DNA from: Ruminococcaceae bacterium UBA7030
Lineage (GTDB): Bacteria > Bacillota > Clostridia > Oscillospirales > Acutalibacteraceae
DNA: 6,753 nt
NCBI GenBank assembly: GCA_002494125.1
Contig: DLBD01000119.1
Location: forward strand, 1 to 6,753
Direction of reading: 5' to 3'
Shown here: positions 1 to 6,332 of the stretch, piece by piece
How the letters are laid out: the number at the start of each line of letters is the position of its first letter
Position numbering within the stretch: the stretch's first letter is position 1
Translations under genes and position numbers: made by a program
The notes under the pieces: model-generated
What the model was told of the DNA's origin: nothing
Databases searched by the model: none
What the model saw: the letters and a program-made list of their open reading frames with translations, nothing else

Positions 1-1
1 T

Positions 2-1198
2 TTGAGCATAAAGGAACAGCTTTTGTGGCTCTGGGCGGTAAGGGTGTTCGGAGCCGGAAATAAAAGAATATGGGAGCTGTCTGCCAACTATGAGGATATA
101 ACCGAGTTTGCATCGGACCTTGCAAGGGGCAGGGTATCGGGAATGTCTGACACGGAGAAAAAGAGGGTCAGAGAGGTAAAGCCCGATGATGTGAAGAAGG
201 TCTACACACAGGTAGTGGAAAGCGGTACGAAGATATATTGTTACGGAAGTGAGGGCTATCCGCAGGCACTGACGCAGATCGCAGATCCGCCTGCAGTGCT
301 GTTTTGCAAGGGTAACCTTGACTTTCTCAACGATAGGAGCGTACTTGCCGTTGTCGGTACGAGAGAGCCTTCGGAGTATTCTGATATGGCGTGCAGACGC
401 TTCAGCAGGGAGCTTTCACGCAGAGATGTGGTGATTGCCTCGGGGCTGGCAAAGGGGATAGATACTGCGGCTGTAACGGCTGCCTTCGAGAACGGAAAGC
501 CCGTTGTCGGGGTATATGCAAAGGCCTTTGAGGAATGCACAGATGAAACTGAAAAAGAGCTTATCAATGCTGTATCGCAAAACGGTGCGGTGATAACGGA
601 GTATTATCCCGGGGCTCAGAGAAATCTGTACGCCTTCAAAAACAGGAACAGAATTATGATAGGGATATCCTCGGGAGTGTTTTTTGTGGAATGCAGCTCC
701 TCAAGCAGGGGGCTTGACAACTACATAAAGGCACTGTCGCAGGGAAAGCAGATATATGTTATGTCACCGCATGATGTTTTTGACAACAGATACTCGGGAC
801 AGGCTCACATGATACGAAACGGCTGCAAGGCTGTGTTTGCACCGTGGGATATTCTTAGCTCGCTCGGCATACCCTACAGTGAGTATCTCGACAGCGATGA
901 CATTTATCTCAGACCCTCCGATGACTTCATAGAGAAGAAGCCGAGAGGGAAAAAGAGCTCGTCTGAAAAGGCAAAGCCCAATGATGAAAAACCGAGGGAG
1001 ACAGCCGTCTCGGAGCTTGATAAGCTTGAACCTCAGAGTGCTAAGCTCTGTGAGCTGATGATGTGCGGGCCTATTCTTGCAGATGAGCTTGCAGTGAAGA
1101 GCGGACTTGACATAACCGAGGTATTCGGTCTGCTGACTGAACTGGAGCTTGAGGGCTATGTGAAGTCATACGCAGGAAAGATGTACGGTCTGGTATAA
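2..1198 (+). CDS. dprA: DNA-processing protein DprA/Smf
   Basis: DprA binds incoming single-stranded DNA in the cytoplasm and loads RecA onto it during natural transformation; the gene is also widespread in bacteria not known to be competent. The 398-residue protein has a short N-terminal helical region (about 1-70, LLWLWAVRVFG near the start). A Rossmann-like DprA core follows (about 80-290), with VVGTRE at 117-122, SGLAKGID at 147-154 and FKNRNRIM at 212-219. A charged Lys/Glu/Ser linker spans about 305-342. The C-terminal winged-helix domain (about 343-398) contains LADELAVKSGLDITEV. The loop at 232-246 departs from the usual SGSLITA-type motif (see findings). The TTG at 2-4 suits the normal family N-terminus, but its ribosome binding site lies outside the window, so a start further upstream cannot be excluded. 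It ends 55 bases before topA, a common Firmicute neighbour. Identity is secure by motif; a role in competence here is not shown. Confidence 0.93.
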   Translation: MSIKEQLLWLWAVRVFGAGNKRIWELSANYEDITEFASDLARGRVSGMSDTEKKRVREVKPDDVKKVYTQVVESGTKIYCYGSEGYPQALTQIADPPAVLFCKGNLDFLNDRSVLAVVGTREPSEYSDMACRRFSRELSRRDVVIASGLAKGIDTAAVTAAFENGKPVVGVYAKAFEECTDETEKELINAVSQNGAVITEYYPGAQRNLYAFKNRNRIMIGISSGVFFVECSSSSRGLDNYIKALSQGKQIYVMSPHDVFDNRYSGQAHMIRNGCKAVFAPWDILSSLGIPYSEYLDSDDIYLRPSDDFIEKKPRGKKSSSEKAKPNDEKPRETAVSELDKLEPQSAKLCELMMCGPILADELAVKSGLDITEVFGLLTELELEGYVKSYAGKMYGLV

Positions 1199-1208
1199 GG
1201 GGAGAGGA

Positions 1209-1224
1209 GTCCGAAAATTCGGAC
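1209..1224. repeat. Short inverted repeat between dprA and topA
   Basis: GTCCGAAAATTCGGAC has arms GTCCGA and TCGGAC around AAAU, giving a 6 bp stem and a 4-base loop in RNA. It begins 10 bases after the dprA stop and lies 16 bases before the topA ribosome binding site. No run of T follows, so it is not a standard intrinsic terminator. It could be an RNA processing or stability hairpin, a protein-binding dyad, or chance. Only the symmetry is seen directly. Confidence 0.4.
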
Positions 1225-1240
1225 AGCAGCAATTAAGATA

Positions 1241-1249
1241 AAGGAGAGG
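1241..1249 (+). promoter_or_regulatory. Ribosome binding site of topA
   Basis: AAGGAGAGG is a near-ideal Shine-Dalgarno sequence. Its AGGAG core (1242-1246) sits 7 bases before the TTG at 1254. This spacing fixes the TTG as the topA start, and the protein then begins MDLIIVESPTK, as expected for type IA topoisomerases. The strong site may offset the weak TTG codon. Confidence 0.9.
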
Positions 1250-1253
1250 TATT

Positions 1254-3350
1254 TTGGATCTTATTATCGTGGAGTCGCCTACCAAGGTTAGGACGATCAA
1301 AAGATATCTTAGCGGAGATTACGATGTTGTCGCATCTATGGGACATCTGAGGGATCTTCCGAAATCAAAGCTGGGAGTGGACATAGAGAATGATTTTGCT
1401 CCGCAGTATGTGAACATAAAGGATAAGAGTGCTCTTATCAAGGATATACAGAAAAAAGCGAAAAAGGCAGATCACGTTTATCTCGCAGGAGACCCTGACC
1501 GTGAGGGAGAGGCTATTTCATGGCATCTTGCAACTATTCTCGGTCTTGATGTCCACGACAAGAACAGAGTAACCTTTAACGAAATCACTAAAAACGGAGT
1601 AACAACAGGTATGGCAAACCCGAGGGAGATTGATCGGGATCTTGTTGACGCACAGCAAGCGAGAAGAATACTTGATCGACTTATCGGCTACAAGCTTTCT
1701 CCGTTTATTTCGCAGAAAATAAGAAGAGGACTCTCGGCAGGACGAGTTCAGTCTGTTGCGCTTAGAATAATTGTTGACCGTGAGGAAGAAATCAGAGCTT
1801 TCAAACCTGAGGAATACTGGTCAATCGACGCAAAGTTTTATAACCCTCCGTCAAGAAAACTCTTTTCCGCAGCAATTTACAGTAAAGATGGTAAAAAGCT
1901 TGCGATAGATAATAAGGCTCAAAGTGACAAGATTCTTTCCGAGCTTGAGGATGCAGAATATGTTGTAAGCTCTGTTAAGAAGGGCAGCAGAAAGAAAAGC
2001 CCGACTCCGCCTTTCATAACCTCAACTCTTCAGCAGGAAGCGTCACGCAGGCTCTCTTTCCAAGGCAAGAGAACTATGAAAACCGCACAGGAGCTTTACG
2101 AAGGCGTTTCAGCAGGCTCGCTCGGAACAGTCGGTCTTATCACCTATATGAGAACTGACTCTTTAAGAATTTCCGAGGAGGCTCGTGCACAGGGTAATAA
2201 ATATATTGTTGATACCTATGGAGAAAAGTATCTTCCTAAAAAGCCGAGATATTTCAAATCAAAAAGTAATATCCAGGATGGACATGAAGCTATCAGACCT
2301 ACAATGCCGGGTGTTACTCCCGACTCTGTAAAGCAGTACCTTACAACAGACCAGTACAAGATTTATAAGCTTGTTTGGGAACGCTTTATTGCATCTCTTA
2401 TGGAATCCTGCCTTCAGGAAACTATGAAGATTGAAATCAGCGCAAAGAATTATATTTTTGTCGCTACCGGATATACAGTGAAATTTGACGGCTTCACTGC
2501 TCTTTATGAGGAGAAGTCGGATGACGACAAGGATGACAGCGCAACAGCACTTCCAAAGATTTCACAGGGAGATATACTTAAGCTCAAGAGTATTCTCGGA
2601 AATCAGCATTTCACCCAGCCGCCTGCAAGATATACTGAAGCTTCACTTACAAAAGCGCTTGAGGAAAACGGTGTAGGCAGACCTTCAACTTATGTAACAA
2701 TCACTTCGACAATTCTCAGCAGAGAATATGTAAAGCGCGAAGGTAAGCAGTTTGTACCGACAGAGCTTGGCGAGGCAGTTACAAATCTTCTTAAGGATAA
2801 GCTTCCGAATATTGTTAATGTGAAGTACACCTCGAAGATGGAGGGCGACCTTGATAAAATCGACAGCGGTGAAGAGAATTATAAAGAGATGATAAGGCTC
2901 TATTATAATGAGTTTGAACAACCGCTTGAAAAGGCAAAGGCTGAAATGCAGGGCGTTAAGATAAAACTCAAAGAAGAAGAAACCGATGTTGTGTGCGAAA
3001 AGTGCGGGCGCAATATGGTTGTCAAGGTCGGCAGATTCGGTAAATTCCTTGCTTGCCCCGGATATCCTGAGTGTAAGAATACAAAACCGCTCGTATTCAA
3101 AACGAATGCGAAATGTCCTGACTGCGGCGGTGACGTTATAGAAAAGAAAACAAAGAGAGGCACCTCCTTCTACGGCTGTTCAAATTATCCGAACTGTCAT
3201 TTTATGACATGGGATATGCCGAGTGATGAGGTTTGTCCTCAGTGCGGAAAGTCACTTTTCAGAAAGAAGGGCAATATTCTCTACTGTCCTGACACAGAGG
3301 GTTGCGGATTCACAAAGAAAGCAGAAAGAAAGAAGAAGACAGACGAGTAG
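1254..3350 (+). CDS. topA: DNA topoisomerase I (type IA)
   Basis: TopA relaxes negatively supercoiled DNA by cutting one strand through a 5'-phosphotyrosine, passing the other strand and resealing; it needs Mg2+ and balances gyrase. The 698-residue length is close to the usual Gram-positive size. An N-terminal TOPRIM domain (about 1-115) has the catalytic Glu in IVESPTK (E7) and the metal motif DPDREGE (D80, D82, E84). GRVQSVALR (163-171) is conserved core. The active-site Tyr is Y298 in ITYMRTDS, with R300 beside it. The VGRPSTY motif is at 474-480. Three C-terminal four-Cys zinc ribbons follow: C581/C584/C601/C607, C621/C624/C642/C648 and C661/C664/C678/C684. A Lys-rich tail closes the protein. 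The TTG start is supported by AAGGAGAGG. The stop lies 6 bases before trmFO, so the two are probably co-transcribed. Codon use shifts after the first 300-400 bases (see findings). All key residues are present and the gene appears intact. Confidence 0.98.
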   Translation: MDLIIVESPTKVRTIKRYLSGDYDVVASMGHLRDLPKSKLGVDIENDFAPQYVNIKDKSALIKDIQKKAKKADHVYLAGDPDREGEAISWHLATILGLDVHDKNRVTFNEITKNGVTTGMANPREIDRDLVDAQQARRILDRLIGYKLSPFISQKIRRGLSAGRVQSVALRIIVDREEEIRAFKPEEYWSIDAKFYNPPSRKLFSAAIYSKDGKKLAIDNKAQSDKILSELEDAEYVVSSVKKGSRKKSPTPPFITSTLQQEASRRLSFQGKRTMKTAQELYEGVSAGSLGTVGLITYMRTDSLRISEEARAQGNKYIVDTYGEKYLPKKPRYFKSKSNIQDGHEAIRPTMPGVTPDSVKQYLTTDQYKIYKLVWERFIASLMESCLQETMKIEISAKNYIFVATGYTVKFDGFTALYEEKSDDDKDDSATALPKISQGDILKLKSILGNQHFTQPPARYTEASLTKALEENGVGRPSTYVTITSTILSREYVKREGKQFVPTELGEAVTNLLKDKLPNIVNVKYTSKMEGDLDKIDSGEENYKEMIRLYYNEFEQPLEKAKAEMQGVKIKLKEEETDVVCEKCGRNMVVKVGRFGKFLACPGYPECKNTKPLVFKTNAKCPDCGGDVIEKKTKRGTSFYGCSNYPNCHFMTWDMPSDEVCPQCGKSLFRKKGNILYCPDTEGCGFTKKAERKKKTDE

Positions 3351-3356
3351 TAGTTT

Positions 3357-4658
3357 ATGAAATTCAGAGTAATCGGCGGCGGTCTTGCCGGAGTTGAAGC
3401 CGCCTGGCAAATAGCAAATGCAGGCTGCGAGGTTGAGCTTATTGATATGAAAGGGATAAAAAAGTCTCCGGCTCATAAGACAGAGCTTCTCGCAGAACTT
3501 GTGTGCTCAAATTCACTTAAGGCTTCACGTCTTGACAGCGCTGCAGGTCTTCTTAAGGAAGAAATGCTCCGTCTTGGCTCACTCACTGTTGAGTGCGCTA
3601 AAAAGTGTGCAGTTCCTGCGGGTGGTGCGCTTGCCGTTGACAGAGATGAGTTTTCAAAGCTTGTTACAGACAGAATAAAATCCCATAAGAATATTATTTT
3701 CAAAACAGAGCTTGTTACACAGCTTAGAAGGGATGAGAATGAAATTGTCATTGTGGCAACGGGTCCTCTAACCGACGGTGCACTTGCAGAAAGTATCAGC
3801 AGCATAACCGGCGATTATCTCTCGTTTTATGACGCAGCGGCTCCGATAGTCACCGCAGAAAGCGTAGATATGTCAAAGGCTTTTGGGGCTTCACGATATG
3901 AGCGAGGCGGCGATGACGATTATATTAATTGCCCGTTTAATAAGGAAGAATATGAACTTTTTATTGAAGAGCTTGTAAATGCCCAAGGTGCAGTACTTCA
4001 TGACTTTGATGTTTACGAGGGCTGTATGCCGATTGAAAAGCTTGCAAAGAGAGGGCTTGACGCACCTCGTTTCGGTCCGATGAAACCTGTTGGTCTTATC
4101 GACCCGAGGACAGGGCACAGACCGTGGGCATGCGTTCAGCTCCGACGAGAAAATGCAGACGGCACAATGTTCAATCTTGTAGGATTCCAGACAAATCTTA
4201 AATTCGGCGAACAAAAACGTGTGTTTTCTATGATACCCGGGCTTGAAAATGCCGAGTTTGTGCGTTATGGCGTAATGCACAGAAATTCTTTTATTAATTC
4301 ACCAAAGCTTCTTAACAGTGATTTCAGTTTGAGAAGTGACGGCAATATTTTTTTCGCAGGTCAGATTACCGGTGTTGAAGGTTATATGGAATCCGCTGCA
4401 AGCGGTATTATTGCAGGGCTTAATGCTGTAAGACTTTCGCAAAACAAGTCGTCATTTGTTCCGACAAATGTTACGATGCTCGGAGCACTTTGTGCATATA
4501 TCAGCGATGAAAGTGTGAAATATTTTCAGCCGATGGGTGCTAACTTCGGAGTCCTTCCGCCCATTGAGCCAAAAATAAAAGATAAGCGAGAACGCTATAT
4601 GGCACTTGCGAAAAGAGCTATAAACTCGCTTGAAAGTGATTTGGAGAATATAAAATGA
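3357..4658 (+). CDS. trmFO: Folate-dependent tRNA (m5U54) methyltransferase TrmFO
   Basis: TrmFO methylates U54 in the T loop of tRNA, taking the carbon from 5,10-methylene-tetrahydrofolate and electrons from FADH2. It replaces the SAM-dependent TrmA in most Firmicutes. The 433-residue length is normal. The FAD-binding fold starts at once with VIGGGLAGVEAA (GGGLAG at 7-12). ELVCSNSL carries C50 and YEGCMPIE carries C223; their spacing matches Cys53 and Cys226 of the B. subtilis enzyme, both important for catalysis. PAGGALAVDRDEF (87-99) and the C-terminal flavin motif FAGQITGVEGYMESAASG (333-350) are well conserved. The start needs no adjustment, because MKFRVIGGG is the expected N-terminus. 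The Shine-Dalgarno is weak; only purine-rich sequence from the topA 3' end (GAAGAAGA-like) precedes the ATG, so translation may depend on ribosomes leaving topA. Its stop overlaps the plsX start by 4 bases. Confidence 0.98.
   Translation: MKFRVIGGGLAGVEAAWQIANAGCEVELIDMKGIKKSPAHKTELLAELVCSNSLKASRLDSAAGLLKEEMLRLGSLTVECAKKCAVPAGGALAVDRDEFSKLVTDRIKSHKNIIFKTELVTQLRRDENEIVIVATGPLTDGALAESISSITGDYLSFYDAAAPIVTAESVDMSKAFGASRYERGGDDDYINCPFNKEEYELFIEELVNAQGAVLHDFDVYEGCMPIEKLAKRGLDAPRFGPMKPVGLIDPRTGHRPWACVQLRRENADGTMFNLVGFQTNLKFGEQKRVFSMIPGLENAEFVRYGVMHRNSFINSPKLLNSDFSLRSDGNIFFAGQITGVEGYMESAASGIIAGLNAVRLSQNKSSFVPTNVTMLGALCAYISDESVKYFQPMGANFGVLPPIEPKIKDKRERYMALAKRAINSLESDLENIK
4643..4658 (+). promoter_or_regulatory. 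plsX ribosome binding site and ATGA stop/start overlap
   Basis: GGAG at 4643-4646 lies 8 bases before the plsX ATG (4655-4657). That ATG overlaps the trmFO stop TGA (4656-4658) as ATGA. This arrangement usually gives translational coupling, so TrmFO and PlsX output are probably linked. The ATG gives the expected PlsX N-terminus MKIIVDAFGGD. Confidence 0.85.
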
Positions 4659-5650
4659 AAATTATTGTTGATGCCTTCGGAGGCGATAATGCTCCGCTTG
4701 AAATAATCAAGGGTGCAATGCTTGCAAGGAAAGAATACGGATGTGATATTGTTCTTGTCGGTGACGAGGATAAAATTAAGCAGTGCGTTTCAGACAACAA
4801 TATTGACCTTGAAAATACAGTAATTGTTGACGCAAAAGAAGTTATAACAATGCACGACGAAGCAAAGTCCGTGCTTAAGGCAAAGGCTGACTCTTCTATG
4901 GCAGTTGGCTTCCGCCTTCTTAATGAGGGCGTTGGCGATGCCTTTGTAAGTGCAGGTAATACAGGAGCAGTTACTGTCGGCGCAACTCTTATAACAAAAA
5001 GGATTAAAGGAGTGAAACGACCGGCTATTGCATCAGTTATGCCAAGTGCTAAAAAGCCGATACTTCTTATGGATTGCGGTGCTAACGCCGAATGTCGTGC
5101 CGAATTTCTTTATCAGTTCGGTCTTATGGGAAGCCTTTATATGAAAAATATTCTTCATTATGATAATCCAAGCGTTGCACTTGCAAATAACGGTGAGGAG
5201 GATACAAAGGGAACCCCGACGGTAAAGGAAGCTTACGCTCTTATGAAAGACGCGCCGTATAATTTTATCGGCAATATCGAGGGCAGGCAGATTCCTTTCG
5301 GCGATGCCGACGTGGTTGTTGCTGACGGCTTTACGGGTAACCTTATTCTTAAAACCTATGAAGGCGTTGCAAAGGTTTTGATGTCCGGCATTAAAGATGC
5401 TTTTATGAAGAACACGTTATCAAAGCTTTCATATCTCGGCGTTAAAAGCGGTATTGACGATATGAAAAAGCAGTTTGATTATAAAGAATACGGCGGTGCA
5501 GTACTTCTCGGCGTTAAAAAGCCGGTTATAAAAGCACATGGTTCTGCTGATGCAAGAACATTCAAAAACGCCGTAAAGCAGGCTGTGTGGTTCCTTGAAA
5601 ACAACCTGATTGAAGAAATAGAAAAGGCTTTGGAAAACGAAGATGAATGA
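4655..5650 (+). CDS. plsX: Phosphate acyltransferase PlsX
   Basis: PlsX converts acyl-ACP and phosphate to acyl-phosphate. PlsY, a membrane protein, then uses it to acylate glycerol-3-phosphate, the first step of phospholipid synthesis in most Gram-positive bacteria. PlsX is a peripheral membrane enzyme, and no membrane segment is seen here. The 331-residue length is typical. Family motifs are present in order: VDAFGGDNAP (5-14), DAFVSAGNTGA (95-105), LMDCGANAEC (138-147), NNGEEDTKG (178-186), GNIEGR (206-211), DGFTGN (224-229), and YGGAVLLGV followed by KAHGSAD (279-299). It overlaps trmFO by 4 bases and rnc by 8. In many clostridia acpP, for the acyl carrier protein substrate, lies between plsX and rnc; here it is absent. 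No FapR-like regulator is present in the window. The gene looks intact and functional. Confidence 0.98.
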   Translation: MKIIVDAFGGDNAPLEIIKGAMLARKEYGCDIVLVGDEDKIKQCVSDNNIDLENTVIVDAKEVITMHDEAKSVLKAKADSSMAVGFRLLNEGVGDAFVSAGNTGAVTVGATLITKRIKGVKRPAIASVMPSAKKPILLMDCGANAECRAEFLYQFGLMGSLYMKNILHYDNPSVALANNGEEDTKGTPTVKEAYALMKDAPYNFIGNIEGRQIPFGDADVVVADGFTGNLILKTYEGVAKVLMSGIKDAFMKNTLSKLSYLGVKSGIDDMKKQFDYKEYGGAVLLGVKKPVIKAHGSADARTFKNAVKQAVWFLENNLIEEIEKALENEDE

Positions 5651-6332
5651 TTTTGAAAAACTTGAAAACAGAATAGATTATCATTTCAACAATACGTTTT
5701 TCTTAAAGACTGCACTCACTCATTCAACATATGCTTATGAAAATCCAAGGGGCAATGAATCGAATGAGCGAATGGAGTTTTTGGGAGATTCCGTAATGTC
5801 GATTGTGACATCCGAATATCTTTATAAAAAATATCCCGACCTTCCCGAAGGCAGGCTTTCAAAGCTTAAGTCAAGCCTTATTTGTACCGAGGCTCTTTCC
5901 GGCTTCGCAAGACAAATCGGACTCGGAAAATATCTTCTTCTCGGTAAGGGTGAAGCGAACAGTAACGGCTACGACAAGCCGACGATTCTTGAAAATGCTT
6001 TTGAAGCGCTTGTTGCTGCAATATATCTTGATTCCGACCTTGAAAGCGCAAGAAAGTTTGTTGTTTCATTTCTTGAAAAAACTATTGAGAATAACGCAAT
6101 AAGCTTCCACGATTATAAATCTGCGCTTCAGGAAATAGTTCAGCAAAATCCGACTGAAATATTAAACTATGTTCTTGTCGGTGAAAGCGGTCCTGACCAC
6201 AACAAGATGTTTGAATATGAGGTGCATCTCAATTCAAATGTTATCGGAAAGGGTAAGGGATCAAGCAAAAAACAGGCGGAGCAGGAGGCGGCACGGGACG
6301 CACTTGTACTTATGGGAGTAATAAAGCAGTGA
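5643..6332 (+). CDS. rnc: Ribonuclease III
   Basis: RNase III cuts double-stranded RNA, processing the 30S rRNA precursor and many mRNAs, and works as a cytoplasmic homodimer. The 229-residue protein has an N-terminal nuclease domain (about 1-150) with the signature NERMEFLGDSV (41-51), carrying acidic residues E42, E45 and D49, plus E69 in LPEGRL. A C-terminal double-stranded RNA-binding domain (about 157-226) includes the KSALQE start and GKGKGSSKKQAEQEAA. The second metal-binding motif reads ENAFEALVAAIYLD: E121 is kept, but N118 stands where Asp is usual (Asp114 in E. coli), as discussed in findings. The ATG at 5643 lies inside the end of plsX, an 8-base overlap, with only a weak purine-rich Shine-Dalgarno (GGAAAA, 5632-5637), so it probably relies on coupling to plsX. 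MNDFEKLENRIDYHF matches the normal family N-terminus, and no better start is seen. Confidence 0.97.
   Translation: MNDFEKLENRIDYHFNNTFFLKTALTHSTYAYENPRGNESNERMEFLGDSVMSIVTSEYLYKKYPDLPEGRLSKLKSSLICTEALSGFARQIGLGKYLLLGKGEANSNGYDKPTILENAFEALVAAIYLDSDLESARKFVVSFLEKTIENNAISFHDYKSALQEIVQQNPTEILNYVLVGESGPDHNKMFEYEVHLNSNVIGKGKGSSKKQAEQEAARDALVLMGVIKQ
6314..6332 (+). promoter_or_regulatory. Ribosome binding site and GTGA overlap for the radical SAM gene
   Basis: GGGAG at 6314-6318 lies 10 bases before the GTG at 6329-6331, which overlaps the rnc stop TGA (6330-6332) as GTGA. The site lies inside the last rnc codons. Together with the family-like N-terminus (KKGNISIFVPHIGCPC) this sets the GTG as the start and predicts coupling to rnc. 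Confidence 0.8.

Noticed and set aside
714..719. Perfect TTGACA in dprA as a -35 element (another at 1107-1112)
   Set aside because: Neither has a TATAAT-like hexamer at 16-18 bases downstream; both encode Leu-Asp-Asn/Ile in the dprA frame.
1234..1239. TAAGAT as a -10 promoter element for topA
   Set aside because: No -35 match lies at 16-18 bases upstream, and the start of transcription would fall in or after the ribosome binding site at 1241-1249.
1209..1240. Intrinsic terminator after dprA
   Set aside because: The hairpin is only 6 bp and is followed by AGCAGCAATTAAG, not a run of T.
3313..3350. Purine-rich AAAG/AAGA repeats at the topA 3' end as a repeat element
   Set aside because: They encode the Lys/Glu-rich TopA tail, are irregular, and do not recur elsewhere in the window.
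3891..4280. 129-codon open frame on the - strand inside trmFO
   Set aside because: It lies wholly opposite a well-conserved gene, has no recognisable motif or ribosome binding context, and its composition mirrors trmFO codons.
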